Notes: generated by a model not told the origin, from the sequence alone. A DNA stretch of 52,013 nt from Microcaldota archaeon (GCA_021850805.1 JAJZKO010000006.1:1-52013); one strand, 5' to 3'; shown: positions 41,696 through 50,898, counted from the first letter of the stretch. Numbers and translations: made by a program.

Positions 41696-42010
41696 TCAAA
41701 GAAGCTTCTGCAGCCAGTCAGTCACAAAAGGTATGCTTATATCTCTGCCTTCAGAAGCGCTATAGCCTATGTAAAGCCCGTAGATCCATATAAGCAGCTC
41801 GATGAGCGATCCCAGAGGAGGCAGGAATACCAACACAGCAGCTATCACAAGCCCTGCCAGCCCCAAAACTACCGCCTGCGCAGCGTGCAGCTTAAGCCTC
41901 TTGTCAGACTGCCCCAAGGTAACATATACAACGAGACCCGATACAAAACTAAAAAGATAAGTGAGTATGTATGCGAAGCGATCAGTATGCGAAGCCTTCC
42001 TTGACGCCAT
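41696..42010 (-). CDS. Small membrane protein, DUF4870/Tic20-like
   Basis: The 104-residue protein has three to four hydrophobic helices ('FAYILTYLFSFVSGLVVYV', 'AVVLGLAGLVIAAVLVFLPP', 'LIELLIWIYGLYIGYSASEG') and the conserved 'DKRLKLHAAQAVVLG' between the first two, where the family has FHa.qal. It is an integral membrane protein of unknown function. It is 37 bases downstream of nothing on its own strand but upstream of the helicase gene, with which it may be cotranscribed. Confidence 0.7.
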   Translation of the reverse strand: MASRKASHTDRFAYILTYLFSFVSGLVVYVTLGQSDKRLKLHAAQAVVLGLAGLVIAAVLVFLPPLGSLIELLIWIYGLYIGYSASEGRDISIPFVTDWLQKLL

Positions 42011-42149
42011 AATACGACCTGTTAACTATTCTCAGGAAAGATTAAATAAGCCCACATAATGTACCCCTGCCCAGTATCTGCCCATATGCAAAAGCATATT
42101 AATGAGAATTTTCCGAGAATCAAAATACAATACACATGAGGCAGATGGC

Positions 42150-42686
42150 ATGGTACACAAGACAAAAACAGACGCCCCTGGGCCGCAAGCAACCAGAACA
42201 CACAATACAGATGCAGGGGCGGTACGCCCAGTCTCAGAAAGGATGAGTAGGCAGCTATCCAAGGCGTTCCATTGCGTAGAGATAGGCGACCTGCAAGGCA
42301 TAAAGAAGGCACTTGAGAGGGATGTATCAATAAACATGCAGGATATTGACGGCCTTACGATGGCTCATGTTGCAGCAAGATCGGATCGACTCCCATCGCT
42401 TAAATTTCTAGTCGAAAAAGGCGCTGACATTACAATAACCGATAACAAAGGTGCCTCTGTACTTCATTTCTCTGCATATTCAGGAAGCATGGAGATGACT
42501 TCATACCTGCTCAACGAATGCGGCTTTGATCCGAGGGTGAAGGATTACAATGGGAAAACCCCCCAATATTACTCGGAGAACCGCGGCAAGTTCCGAACTT
42601 CCGATATGCTTGTTGAGAAAGCAAGAGAACTTGCGGCAGCAGAAAGGAGACAAGCCTTAGGCATGCACGGGTTAAAAAGACAATAA
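42150..42686 (+). CDS. Ankyrin-repeat protein
   Basis: The 178-residue protein has at least three ankyrin repeats between residues about 40 and 140: 'IGDLQGIKKALERDVSINMQ', 'DGLTMAHVAARSDRLPSLKFLVEKGADIT' and 'NKGASVLHFSAYSGSMEMTSYLLNE', with the end 'YNGKTPQYYSENRG'. Flanking ends are polar and partly disordered (Thr/Pro/Ala-rich N terminus, Arg-rich C terminus). It is a cytoplasmic protein-protein interaction module. The ATG at 42150 is preferred because GAGG lies ten bases upstream; an in-frame ATG at 42102 lacks a Shine-Dalgarno. The next gene starts 10 bases downstream. Confidence 0.82.
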   Translation: MVHKTKTDAPGPQATRTHNTDAGAVRPVSERMSRQLSKAFHCVEIGDLQGIKKALERDVSINMQDIDGLTMAHVAARSDRLPSLKFLVEKGADITITDNKGASVLHFSAYSGSMEMTSYLLNECGFDPRVKDYNGKTPQYYSENRGKFRTSDMLVEKARELAAAERRQALGMHGLKRQ

Positions 42687-42696
42687 AAAGGCAGGG

Positions 42697-42990
42697 ATGA
42701 TGCTGCAGCTTCTGATTCTTGTATCCGGATGGGCAGGAACATGCCTCATACTCGCTGCTTTCTTCATGTCCGTGTCCGGAAGAATGAAAAGCAGCAGCAT
42801 ATCCTATCTGTTCATGAACCTCTTCGGTTCTCTCGGCGTTCTTGCAAACGTCCTGTATTATAGGGCTATCCCTGCCGCTTTCCTGGAGATTGTATGGGCT
42901 GCCGTCTCACTATATGGAATATACTCATACGTCTCAGCAACGCAGGGTTGGGAGAGCACTGGCAAGAAGGCTTTCAAGGGAAGAAAATGA
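42697..42990 (+). CDS. Small membrane protein, CBU_0592-like
   Basis: The 97-residue protein has three transmembrane helices: 'LLILVSGWAGTCLILAAFFM', 'SISYLFMNLFGSLGVLANVL' and 'FLEIVWAAVSLYGIYSYV'. The pattern 'GWAGT-L-LAAF', 'Y-FMN--GS-G' and 'E--WA--SLYG' fits a widespread family of tiny three-helix membrane proteins. Function is unknown. It begins 10 bases after the ankyrin gene, with GGCAGGG as likely ribosome-binding site, so the two are an operon. The positive tail (KKAFKGRK) should face the cytoplasm. Confidence 0.7.
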   Translation: MMLQLLILVSGWAGTCLILAAFFMSVSGRMKSSSISYLFMNLFGSLGVLANVLYYRAIPAAFLEIVWAAVSLYGIYSYVSATQGWESTGKKAFKGRK

Positions 42991-43080
42991 ACTTATACGC
43001 CTGAAAAGCGAAATAAAACCGAAACATCTAGAAACATATTTTAAAACCGCTGTAAAAGTGATTAATGCAAAAGGGATCAC

Positions 43081-44724
43081 ATGAGCAAGACTTGGGAGAC
43101 AAAAAATAGGATAATACGCATGCTTTCTTCAAGACCATATACCCTAAGCGAGATAAGCGAAAAGCTTAACCTATCAGCATCTACAGTTAGCGAGCACCTC
43201 CGCGAACTGGAGTCGCGCGGCGCAATAAGCCAGGTCGATAACCAGTACTCGCGCAAATGGAAATACTACAAACTCAACGAAGGATACAAGGCTGAAGGAC
43301 CCGCTTCAGAGATAGTCGCATCTGCAAGCCAAAAAAGCTCGATACCAAGGATAACATTTTTTGTCATAGCAGCAGCCGCTGCGGTATTCCTCCTTTACTT
43401 GTCCTATTCCACTCTCACATTGCAGTCGGGAAAGTACAGTACCTTGGCCTTCCAGATTACCGATCCGCCAATAGTCCCTTCAGGCACTAATTCACTTATA
43501 ATCTCATACTCCTCACTCGAGGCGCACTACATAAACGGAAACAAATCAGGCTGGGTTGTCGGAAACTCCAGCGGGAGCCTTAATCTCATGGAGCTTGTAA
43601 ACGTAAGCCAGATGCTTGGAACTGCAAAAGTCCCGGCGAACTCCACGGTGAACCTTGTCAGATTCTATATAACATCCGCAAACATAATAGTTAATGGAAC
43701 TGAATATCAAGTGACTGTTCCAAACAGTACAATCACGGTTCCTGTCTCAGGACCGTCAAAGGTTAACCAAAGCTCGGGCATTCTCATAGACATGTCTCCA
43801 ACTGTGGTTGCGATATATACCAACAATTCCACAGTTTTTGTAATGGTGCCTTCAGTGAAGGCAATAGTGATAGGATCATCAAATCTTTCATCGAAGATAG
43901 GATACAGGAGCCACCTGCAGAAAGTTACCGAATCCGAACTGGAAAACAGCTCATCAGGAGTTAAGGTGCTATCCTCAACTCTAAAGACCTCTGCAATAAA
44001 CACTACTGCGCAGAACGGCACATACTTCTCAGTAACCCTCACGAATACGGGAAACAGGAGCGTGACGATAAACCATATACTTGTAATGGGTACTCCTGCA
44101 GTCTACATGCGCATAAACCGGACGGCGCAGCAGCCAGAAAGTAGCCAGCAGCCCTATTCGCAGCAAAACTACAGTGTAAATCATACTGACAGATCTCAGG
44201 GAAGTGGCTCACATGACATGGCTGAAGGAAATGCAGATTCAGGCGCGTCTGCAGGATTCCCAGGCAATTTCGGCTACATTACCGGAAACGTAGCCGGCCT
44301 TAACACAACGGCCAACATCTCAATCGGCGCCGGCACGCACGGGGAAGGCTCCGAAGCAGCAAACATGGGGATTCAGGCTAGCATACATGCACCTATAAAT
44401 GCTTACGTCTTAGGAAACAGGAATGATGCATTGGCATATGGGATTGAGAGGGAAGGCAATCAGATAAGGCTCTTCCGCATGCTGAACTTCATAGTAACGG
44501 AGAATGGGTCCATGGTGCTGCCGTTTACAGGAGAAGCAGTGGGAAGCGGCATAGGGCCCGGGTATGTGCTCAAGCCTGGCGCAGATGTTACATTTACTTA
44601 CAATGGTGAGATAAGGTTCGGGAATGGACACATAACGGTCCATCCTGTAAACGGTACGAACTACAGGGTCGCTATATTCGGCACAGAGGGCTTCCATCTG
44701 TGGGAGAATATCACGGCAACCTAA
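43081..44724 (+). CDS. Membrane-anchored winged-helix regulator with large extracellular domain
   Basis: The 547-residue protein opens with an ArsR/MarR-like winged helix (residues 5-75: 'KNRIIRMLSSRPYTLSEISEKLNLSASTVSEHLRELESRGAI'). A short linker and one transmembrane helix (about residues 93-112, 'ITFFVIAAAAAVFLLYLSY') follow. The remaining about 430 residues should lie outside the cell, with many N-glycosylation sequons and a Gln/Ser-rich linker near residues 350-390. DNA-binding inside and sensing outside on one chain resembles one-component transmembrane regulators (such as CadC or ToxR types) but with an archaeal wHTH. Ligand and targets are unknown. Confidence 0.78.
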   Translation: MSKTWETKNRIIRMLSSRPYTLSEISEKLNLSASTVSEHLRELESRGAISQVDNQYSRKWKYYKLNEGYKAEGPASEIVASASQKSSIPRITFFVIAAAAAVFLLYLSYSTLTLQSGKYSTLAFQITDPPIVPSGTNSLIISYSSLEAHYINGNKSGWVVGNSSGSLNLMELVNVSQMLGTAKVPANSTVNLVRFYITSANIIVNGTEYQVTVPNSTITVPVSGPSKVNQSSGILIDMSPTVVAIYTNNSTVFVMVPSVKAIVIGSSNLSSKIGYRSHLQKVTESELENSSSGVKVLSSTLKTSAINTTAQNGTYFSVTLTNTGNRSVTINHILVMGTPAVYMRINRTAQQPESSQQPYSQQNYSVNHTDRSQGSGSHDMAEGNADSGASAGFPGNFGYITGNVAGLNTTANISIGAGTHGEGSEAANMGIQASIHAPINAYVLGNRNDALAYGIEREGNQIRLFRMLNFIVTENGSMVLPFTGEAVGSGIGPGYVLKPGADVTFTYNGEIRFGNGHITVHPVNGTNYRVAIFGTEGFHLWENITAT

Positions 44725-44790
44725 AATATTCCTGCAACAACCAGCAGCGGCAGCACGAAGTAATATAAACATAACCTGTATTCAATTATT

Positions 44791-46137
44791 GTGGTTGGGT
44801 TGCCAAGATTGAGGCTGTTTGGGGTTACCAGTACTGGCTGGTCAGTATTCAGGGGCGCGTTCGCAGGCTGGTTTCTGGATTCGTTTGACTTAAGCATGAT
44901 GTTCTTGCTTGTTCCGACAATTGCGGCTATATTCTTCCCCTCGGGAAACCTCACGTTCGCCCTGATAGGCGCATTCAGCATATACTTCATAAGCCTTGTA
45001 TTCAGGCCGCTTGGGGGCATAATATTCGGCCATGTCGGGGACAGATATGGAAGGAAGACATCAATGGTAATAACCCTGATAGGCCTTGGGATAGTTATAT
45101 TCCTAACTGGTCTTCTTCCAACATACGCTGAGGCAGGCATACTTGCTCCGATGATACTTATACTATTAAGGATGGTAACCGGCATATTCGCCGGAGGCGA
45201 GTATGGCAACAGCTCTGCAATAATGATGGAGAGCACCCCAAGGAAGTCAAGGGGGCGCATAGGATCTCTCCTCCAGGGCGGCTATCCCATAGGCTACACT
45301 ACTGCCGCCATCGCATTCCTCGCCTTAAGGGTATCCTACGGCGCATCAGGGTTTGCAACGGAAGGCTGGAGATTCATGTTCTTTATCGGAGTGGTGCCTG
45401 TGATAATCGGATTGGCAATAAGGCTCCGCATGCCCGAGTCACAGCTCTGGTCGGATGCAAAGAAGAAAAAACACATTAAGAGATCTCCAATAAGAATAGT
45501 ATTCTCCAAAAAATACATCGGTGCATTCCTCTCAGGCGCCCTTGCCATGACCGGGATAGCGTGGCTCTATTCCCTTACGCTGGGCTACTATCCTACGATA
45601 CTCCCTATATTCACGTCGATAGCATTCCCTACTACAATCTACATAGTAATAGCTGCAATACTGACTTCATTTGCCGGATACTTCACTTCAGGGTACGTGA
45701 GCGACATTATAGGCAGGAAAAAGACAATATACATATTTGCGGCCCTTGGCATAATCTTCGCGTTTCCATCTGTATACGTGCTATTCAACCATTCCTATGG
45801 GGCTGTCCCGATAGGCATAATGGCAAGCGTGCTAGCCTTCGTAACTACCGGAATATACGGGGTTATCCCGGCATTCCTCTCAGAGAAGTTCCCTACAGAA
45901 GTGAGGGACACCGGGGTGGGCAGTTCGTTCAACAGCGGATTCATAATAGGGTCATGGAGCTCGGTAGTTGCGCTCGCAATAGCCGGCTCATCAGATGCTT
46001 TTCTATCCAGCGTGCCTAAGACAGGCACCCTGATGATTGTCACCGCGTCACTAATCATAGTCGGCGAGGTTCTCCTCTTCGCATCTGCATATCTCTCAAA
46101 AGAGACTTACAAGGAAGACCTTGAAAAAACAGAATAA
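44791..46137 (+). CDS. MFS transporter (metabolite:H+ symporter type)
   Basis: The 448-residue protein has about twelve membrane helices. Motif A is in loop 2-3, 'GHVGDRYGRKTSMV', and a related copy occurs between helices 8-9, 'GYVSDIIGRKKTIYIF'. 'RMVTGIFAGGEYGNSSAIMMES' matches the sugar and dicarboxylate/benzoate MHS-type family (family: R.lqGis.GgE...a). The substrate could be an organic acid, osmolyte or sugar. The start is GTG at 44791; TAATATAAAC about 25 bases upstream suggests a leaderless message. It follows the membrane regulator by 66 bases on the same strand. Confidence 0.83.
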   Translation: MVGLPRLRLFGVTSTGWSVFRGAFAGWFLDSFDLSMMFLLVPTIAAIFFPSGNLTFALIGAFSIYFISLVFRPLGGIIFGHVGDRYGRKTSMVITLIGLGIVIFLTGLLPTYAEAGILAPMILILLRMVTGIFAGGEYGNSSAIMMESTPRKSRGRIGSLLQGGYPIGYTTAAIAFLALRVSYGASGFATEGWRFMFFIGVVPVIIGLAIRLRMPESQLWSDAKKKKHIKRSPIRIVFSKKYIGAFLSGALAMTGIAWLYSLTLGYYPTILPIFTSIAFPTTIYIVIAAILTSFAGYFTSGYVSDIIGRKKTIYIFAALGIIFAFPSVYVLFNHSYGAVPIGIMASVLAFVTTGIYGVIPAFLSEKFPTEVRDTGVGSSFNSGFIIGSWSSVVALAIAGSSDAFLSSVPKTGTLMIVTASLIIVGEVLLFASAYLSKETYKEDLEKTE

Positions 46138-46177
46138 TTGCGCTGAATGCTGCTGATTCAGTAAGTGTCTCTAAGGC

Positions 46178-46855
46178 TCAGAATGAGTTCCATGCGGCAG
46201 AGTATCTGCGTGCCTCAGCCACAGGATCCGCCGAATTCAGTATGCCTGATATTACTGCTATGCCATGTACCCTATATCCGGTCTTCATATCCCTTATATG
46301 CTCGTACTTTATCCCGCCGATTGCCACTACCGGCACTTCGGGCCTTTTCCCTGTCACAAATCCCATTATCTCCGCAAGCCCTTCTAATCCTATGACCTCG
46401 CTATCCTCCTTGGTGTTATTCGGGAACACGGCCCCTGCCCCAAGATATGTTGCACCTTCATCAATGGCCTTTGCCGACTGCATGGCGTTAGCTACTGATA
46501 TTCCTATCTCCTTCCCTTCCAGCCACTTTCCCAGCCTCGCCTTAGCCTCTTCCAGCGGCATATCCTTCTGCCCAAGGTGTATTCCGTCAGCGCTAGAGAT
46601 CCTTGCAAGTTCTATATCGTCATTTACTATAAACATTGCTCCTGCATCCTTGCACATTCTCCTTATTACCTCGCACTCGGCAAGCTTTGTATCAAAACCT
46701 GCCTTCTTCTCCCTGTATTGGACGACCTTTATTCCAGCTGCAAGAAGGGCTCTTGCGCTGTCAACATTGTCCATTCCATAAGCATTTGAGGTTATGCCGT
46801 AGATCCCTTCAGGTATACGGCTAAGGCTGTGCCTATTCTTGATTAATACCTGCAT
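46178..46855 (-). CDS. thiE: Thiamine-phosphate synthase
   Basis: The 225-residue TIM-barrel ThiE has 'IYGITSNAYG', 'AGIKVVQYREKKA', 'AMFIVNDDIELARISSADGIHLGQKDMPLEEAKARLG', 'GISVANAMQSAKAIDEGATYLGAGAVFP' and 'PVVAIGGI'. It joins HMP diphosphate with thiazole phosphate to make thiamine phosphate. The ATG at 46855 is fixed by GGTGG eight bases upstream; an in-frame extension to 46879 lies before it. It follows thiL on the same strand by about 50 bases, giving the last two steps of thiamine diphosphate synthesis together. Confidence 0.92.
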   Translation of the reverse strand: MQVLIKNRHSLSRIPEGIYGITSNAYGMDNVDSARALLAAGIKVVQYREKKAGFDTKLAECEVIRRMCKDAGAMFIVNDDIELARISSADGIHLGQKDMPLEEAKARLGKWLEGKEIGISVANAMQSAKAIDEGATYLGAGAVFPNNTKEDSEVIGLEGLAEIMGFVTGKRPEVPVVAIGGIKYEHIRDMKTGYRVHGIAVISGILNSADPVAEARRYSAAWNSF

Positions 46856-46909
46856 ATTACCACCTTTACTACCCCGCACTAGAATAAAAAGCTTGGGAGG
46901 ATTTCGTCA

Positions 46910-47878
46910 TTAGCCAGTATCCGAAAAGTGCTCGTACCCATTGCTTGTTATCTCCTCTGCTCCTTTGTCAGTCTCAATAGTGCATCCTTTTCCCCTGGCA
47001 ATTCCTATCCTTGTAAGTGCCATTCCCCTGCGCTCAGCTTCCTTCTCAAGCTTCGCTGCCCTGGCTTTCGGCACTCCGACAAGGAGCTCATACTCGCCTC
47101 CTACTTCACATGCAATATGCATAAGATCCACACCGCATGATTCCGCTGCGCAGACTGCTGCCATGTCTATAGGCAGTTTACTGTAATCCAGCGATATTCC
47201 TGTCCCAGAGGCCTCGCTTAGCTGTTTTACAGAGGCAAACAGGCCGTCTGACAAGTCTATGGCTGATGTCGCTCCCATCCCGGAAAGAAAGAGTCCTTCT
47301 TTAATTCTAGGTTCCACATCAAGCATGCATCTGGCCCATTTCCTGCCCTTAGACTTTTTCCACATGTAATATGCGGCTGCATTCTTTCCAACCGTACCTG
47401 TTACGTATATCACATCCCCTTTCCTGCAGTTCCTCCTCCTCAAGACTCTGTTTTTCCCGACCTCGCCAACCGCAAACCCGGCAAGCGAGAGATCATGCCC
47501 CTCCTTTGTATCTCCTCCTGCAAGCTTTACGCCGTATCTGTCTAGCACTTCCTTCATTCCCGTCTCAAATTCCCTAACCCAGCGTATCCGGGTGTCTCTC
47601 TCAAGCTCAAGGGCGGTCATGAAGTAAAGCGGCTTGCCACCCATGGCAGCAATATCGCTAAGATTAACCGCGGCGAGGAACCTTCCTATTGCCGCAGGCG
47701 CCACTCCATCAGGGATATGCGACTGCCTGTTTATCGAGTCTGTTGTAAGAAGCATAAGCATATCCCCATACTCGATAGCTGCGCAATCATCGTCGTCGAA
47801 AGAGTATCCGAACATGGATCTTATCTCCTTTATCACTCCACGCTCCCCTATCTCTCCAAGACTTAGCCTGCCATCCAT
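46910..47878 (-). CDS. thiL: Thiamine-monophosphate kinase
   Basis: The 322-residue PurM/AIRS-like ThiL has 'SLGEIGERGVIKEIRSMFG', 'DDDCAAIEYGDMLMLLTTDSI', 'AAIGRFLAAVNLSDIAAMGGKPLYFMTALELE', 'GVKLAGGDTKEGHDL', 'TGTVGKNAAA' and 'GMGATSAIDLSDGLFASVKQLSEASGTGI'. It phosphorylates thiamine phosphate to thiamine diphosphate using ATP. Length is typical. It is first in the thiL-thiE pair; no other thiamine gene is in the window, so HMP and thiazole must come from elsewhere or from uptake. Confidence 0.93.
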   Translation of the reverse strand: MDGRLSLGEIGERGVIKEIRSMFGYSFDDDDCAAIEYGDMLMLLTTDSINRQSHIPDGVAPAAIGRFLAAVNLSDIAAMGGKPLYFMTALELERDTRIRWVREFETGMKEVLDRYGVKLAGGDTKEGHDLSLAGFAVGEVGKNRVLRRRNCRKGDVIYVTGTVGKNAAAYYMWKKSKGRKWARCMLDVEPRIKEGLFLSGMGATSAIDLSDGLFASVKQLSEASGTGISLDYSKLPIDMAAVCAAESCGVDLMHIACEVGGEYELLVGVPKARAAKLEKEAERRGMALTRIGIARGKGCTIETDKGAEEITSNGYEHFSDTG

Positions 47879-47939
47879 GATATGAATTCTGATACGGCAG
47901 CTATAAATCTTGTCATACGCACGCGCCGCACATTTGCCA

Positions 47940-49250
47940 CTACGGACTCTGGCCTTTTACATAGCCAAGCTGCATTATATGGCTAAAAGGCAGTTTCTTC
48001 TCGTTGTTGTAGAACTTGACGAACACCAACATGGAGCTGAGGACGAGGATACCTGATATCACAAAAGAGAACCCGTAGCCTATGTAGTAAGATGCATAAC
48101 CTGCAAACAAAGAGCCGAAGAGGTAACTTAACCCTATTATGCTGCTGTACAGGCCCAGTTTCCTGCCTCGCTTCTCCGTTCCTATGGTCTCAAACAGGAT
48201 GGTGCTTGACGCTATGTAGAAGACTGCATAAGCAAGCCCTGCCGTCATCGAATAAACTACCAGGTTCAGGACGAGGCTGGTCATGCCGCTGAACACGAGG
48301 AAGACAAGCCCTATTGCAACGTATCCGCCTCCCCTCAGAACAAGGGAGTTCATTATGGCCTTGTGCTCGCCGCTCTGCTGCGTAAGCCGCCCATAAAGAT
48401 AAAACGAGAGGGACTGAACAGCATAGCCTGCAAATATTATGCCGAATACAAAAAGGTTCTGGAATCCTTCGTGGTCAAGCCCGGGCACATATGCTGTATT
48501 AAATATCCCGCTTCCAAGGTAAAAAGCGAAGAAAGCTATGTATAATACTGTAAGGTTGGGCAGGCTCCTTCCAGTGCCCCTTCGTATTACCAGGGATCTG
48601 AGGAACTTTTTGTCAGGTATGCGTATAAAAAACAGGTGATACATAAGGAATCGTACTTTCAACGCGACCCTGTTCTTTATTATTGCTCTCCTTCCCATCT
48701 CCTCATGCGGCTCCTTTATCCTTGTTGCTATAGAGACCGCAAATATGGAAAAGGGAATCAGGAGCAGCATCAATAGCTTCAGCGGCAGGAAACCAAGCGC
48801 AGTTGCCAAAAACAACCCTACAGTGCCTCCGACGCTTCCAAGGAGCTGCAATCTGGAGAATCCCGCAGACCACGAACTCTCGTCCATGCTTTCCATTACA
48901 AGCAGGCTTAGCGGAGTTGCGTTTGCTGCAACCAGAAAAGATAGAGCTCCGAAAAGAATAATCGCTTCTGCGACGCTGCTTGTAAGCGACAGTCCAAGGA
49001 GCACGCCTGCCACGCCAAGAAAAGAGAGGATGACAAAACTCTTCCTACCATTGTAAGTATCTATGAGCCACCCCCAAAATACGGCTGCAGGTATGGATAT
49101 GCCATAAAAAGCCGCCATCGCATACGAGACGTCTATGACGGTTCCGTGCAGCTGCAGTATAAAGAGTGCTATTATTGTGCTGATGGGAGAATACGCTATC
49201 TGATAAGGCAGGACGGAATACATCCAAAAGCTGCCTTTTGAATCCTTCAT
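47940..49250 (-). CDS. MFS transporter, second type
   Basis: The 436-residue protein has about twelve hydrophobic helices in two halves separated by a charged loop near residues 205-250. Motif A is 'WGWLIDTYNGRKSF' between helices 2 and 3. It shows no substrate-specific motif I know. The gene is upstream of thiL on the same strand with a 60-base gap, so a link to thiamine or precursor uptake is possible but unproven. The ATG at 49250 is preferred because a TTAAATAT element near 49299-49306 places transcription start downstream of the longer frame's start at 49313. Confidence 0.75.
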   Translation of the reverse strand: MKDSKGSFWMYSVLPYQIAYSPISTIIALFILQLHGTVIDVSYAMAAFYGISIPAAVFWGWLIDTYNGRKSFVILSFLGVAGVLLGLSLTSSVAEAIILFGALSFLVAANATPLSLLVMESMDESSWSAGFSRLQLLGSVGGTVGLFLATALGFLPLKLLMLLLIPFSIFAVSIATRIKEPHEEMGRRAIIKNRVALKVRFLMYHLFFIRIPDKKFLRSLVIRRGTGRSLPNLTVLYIAFFAFYLGSGIFNTAYVPGLDHEGFQNLFVFGIIFAGYAVQSLSFYLYGRLTQQSGEHKAIMNSLVLRGGGYVAIGLVFLVFSGMTSLVLNLVVYSMTAGLAYAVFYIASSTILFETIGTEKRGRKLGLYSSIIGLSYLFGSLFAGYASYYIGYGFSFVISGILVLSSMLVFVKFYNNEKKLPFSHIMQLGYVKGQSP

Positions 49251-49402
49251 CAAATCATGCTCTAAGGCCGATTCTATAAAATATACTTGGACACGTGGAT
49301 ATTTAAGCAGCAATGAGAGTAATGTGTTTCATTTGCGCATTTTGCAATTTTTGTACATAAGCTTTTAATACCTAAGACAAGACGTCTTCTTCAAGTGGTT
49401 GG

Positions 49403-49846
49403 ATGGTGTTATCCGAAGTCGGTTCGGTTAGGAACGGCATGACTGCGCTCCAGAGGAGCATAGGGACAGACGTAAAGGTGGAATACGTGCTTTTCGGCAA
49501 TCCTGCTTCCGCATCAGGGAAACTGAGGGAGGTAAAGGAATTCTCGCATATAGGAATCGAAGTAAAAGAGGATTCACGCGGAAGGGAGATAACGCAGAAC
49601 GTGCAGATACCGTTTGTAGGGCTCAACGCCGCAATAAGGACTGTGTCTGTGGAAGGCAAAACCATATACGACAACAGGCACAATGTTCCCGAAAACCTCC
49701 GTATGCGCACTCTCTCAGACTCTCATGCGGTAAAGGCAAGAAGCTTCGGAGTGGATGCTGCAGGTCCTGCTCCAGCCGAAGCAGAGCCGGAAGCCGCAAA
49801 AGCCTCAGGAAGATTCTCACTATCCCGCCTTCTAAGGAGGGACTGA
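49403..49846 (+). CDS. Hypothetical protein with possible Sm-like fold
   Basis: The 147-residue protein has a beta-rich core (residues about 20-90): 'DVKVEYVLFGNPASASGKLREVKEFSHIGIEVKED', then 'QIPFVGLNAAIRTVSVEGKTIYD'. The order strand, Gly-x-Leu turn, 'sHIGIE' strand and a final 'IPFVGLNAAIRTV' pair recalls Sm1/Sm2 motifs of LSm proteins, but this is by eye and weak. The C-terminal 40 residues are Ala/Glu/Pro-rich, ending in a basic 'SLSRLLRRD'. A TTAATAC element about 35 bases upstream may be its promoter. Function unassigned. Confidence 0.5.
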   Translation: MVLSEVGSVRNGMTALQRSIGTDVKVEYVLFGNPASASGKLREVKEFSHIGIEVKEDSRGREITQNVQIPFVGLNAAIRTVSVEGKTIYDNRHNVPENLRMRTLSDSHAVKARSFGVDAAGPAPAEAEPEAAKASGRFSLSRLLRRD

Positions 49847-50046
49847 CGACCTTCCCCGCTGGGAAGACCATCCTATAACTGCCCATCTGCAATGCATCTA
49901 CCATGCACCATCCTGCAAAATAGTACTTCTATTAGGCACATATTGCATCTAGGCTTCCCTGTAAGAACACCATACCTACAAACCAAAACGTATTAATATC
50001 TAATACTAATAATATTACTTCATATGATAAAATATGAGTGTGAGAT
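49847..50046. other. Intergenic region ahead of cupin gene
   Basis: The last about 60 bases are very AT-rich with TATA-like elements (TATTAATAT near 49990, AATATTACT near 50009), plausible promoters for the cupin gene. The first half has no supported gene or RNA. Confidence 0.4.
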
Positions 50047-50892
50047 ATGGCTGGCAAAATTGTAACAATAAGACAGGGAGAGGCAAGCAACAATGCAGGA
50101 ATAAGGGAACTTGCAAGGTTATCCAAGGAAACAATAAGGATAAACGAATTTTGGATCAACAAGATATCAGGCAGCGGAAAAAACAGGATACGGGAAGGCA
50201 AACGCGGCTCTGGACTTTATTTCATATTCGGATCAGAAGAATTCAGTCTTTCGTATAAAACAGATGGGAAAAGCTACTCGATGAATGTCTCTGCCGCTGT
50301 GCTTCCAGGAGGGTCAGAATGTTTAATAGAGCATTTAAATACCGTCTATATATCAGGCATATCGGAAGGCGCATCCAAAGATACAAAAATGCGTTTACCC
50401 GTGGGATTTACATACTGGGGCATAACAAACAACCTCATGCCCGGCAAACCAAACAAGCTCGTCGTCCCGGAAAACATGAGCAATGAGATGCTTCTTGAAG
50501 AGGGCTCAGTTGCAGGTGGAAAAGGCAATTACATATTTCTGGGACCTGAAAACCAAGAGTTTTCCGCGGGCAATTCTACATCCCCGCAGGATTTCCATAT
50601 GCATAAGCATGCAGTGGAGGCATTTGTAACGTTCGGCGGCATGAAAATGATATATGCTGCAGAAGATGGGCAGCTAAAAGAGACAAAGGCAATACCCGGG
50701 GATATCATAATAGTGCCTGCAGGAGTGGCACACTATTCAATAATGTATGGAAATGAACCCACATATGTTATGAAAGCAAGCCCTAAACCGATAAAAACTG
50801 ATAAATACATTATAGATGCATCAACATATGCAATATCCGGAATTGGGGATAATGTCTGCGACGCATTAAAAGGCATTCTACGTAAGCAGTGA
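50047..50892 (+). CDS. Cupin-domain protein
   Basis: The 281-residue protein has a clear C-terminal cupin: 'FHMHKHAVEAFVTFGGMKMIYA' (two His and Glu of motif 1) and 'AIPGDIIIVPAGVAHYSIMYG' (Pro-Gly-Asp and His of motif 2), giving a full 3-His-1-Glu metal site. The N-terminal half ('GSGLYFIFGSEEFSLSY', 'AAVLPGGSECLI') may be a second, metal-free cupin barrel, making a bicupin. Possible roles are sugar isomerase, dioxygenase or ligand binding; the sequence does not decide. Six bases separate it from the 2H phosphoesterase gene, so they are cotranscribed. Confidence 0.75.
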   Translation: MAGKIVTIRQGEASNNAGIRELARLSKETIRINEFWINKISGSGKNRIREGKRGSGLYFIFGSEEFSLSYKTDGKSYSMNVSAAVLPGGSECLIEHLNTVYISGISEGASKDTKMRLPVGFTYWGITNNLMPGKPNKLVVPENMSNEMLLEEGSVAGGKGNYIFLGPENQEFSAGNSTSPQDFHMHKHAVEAFVTFGGMKMIYAAEDGQLKETKAIPGDIIIVPAGVAHYSIMYGNEPTYVMKASPKPIKTDKYIIDASTYAISGIGDNVCDALKGILRKQ

Positions 50893-50898
50893 TAATCC

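Noticed and set aside
42022-42337. Two overlapping minus-strand ORFs opposite the ankyrin gene start
   Set aside because: Both are Cys/Leu-rich shadow frames; the ankyrin protein on the plus strand has clear repeats.
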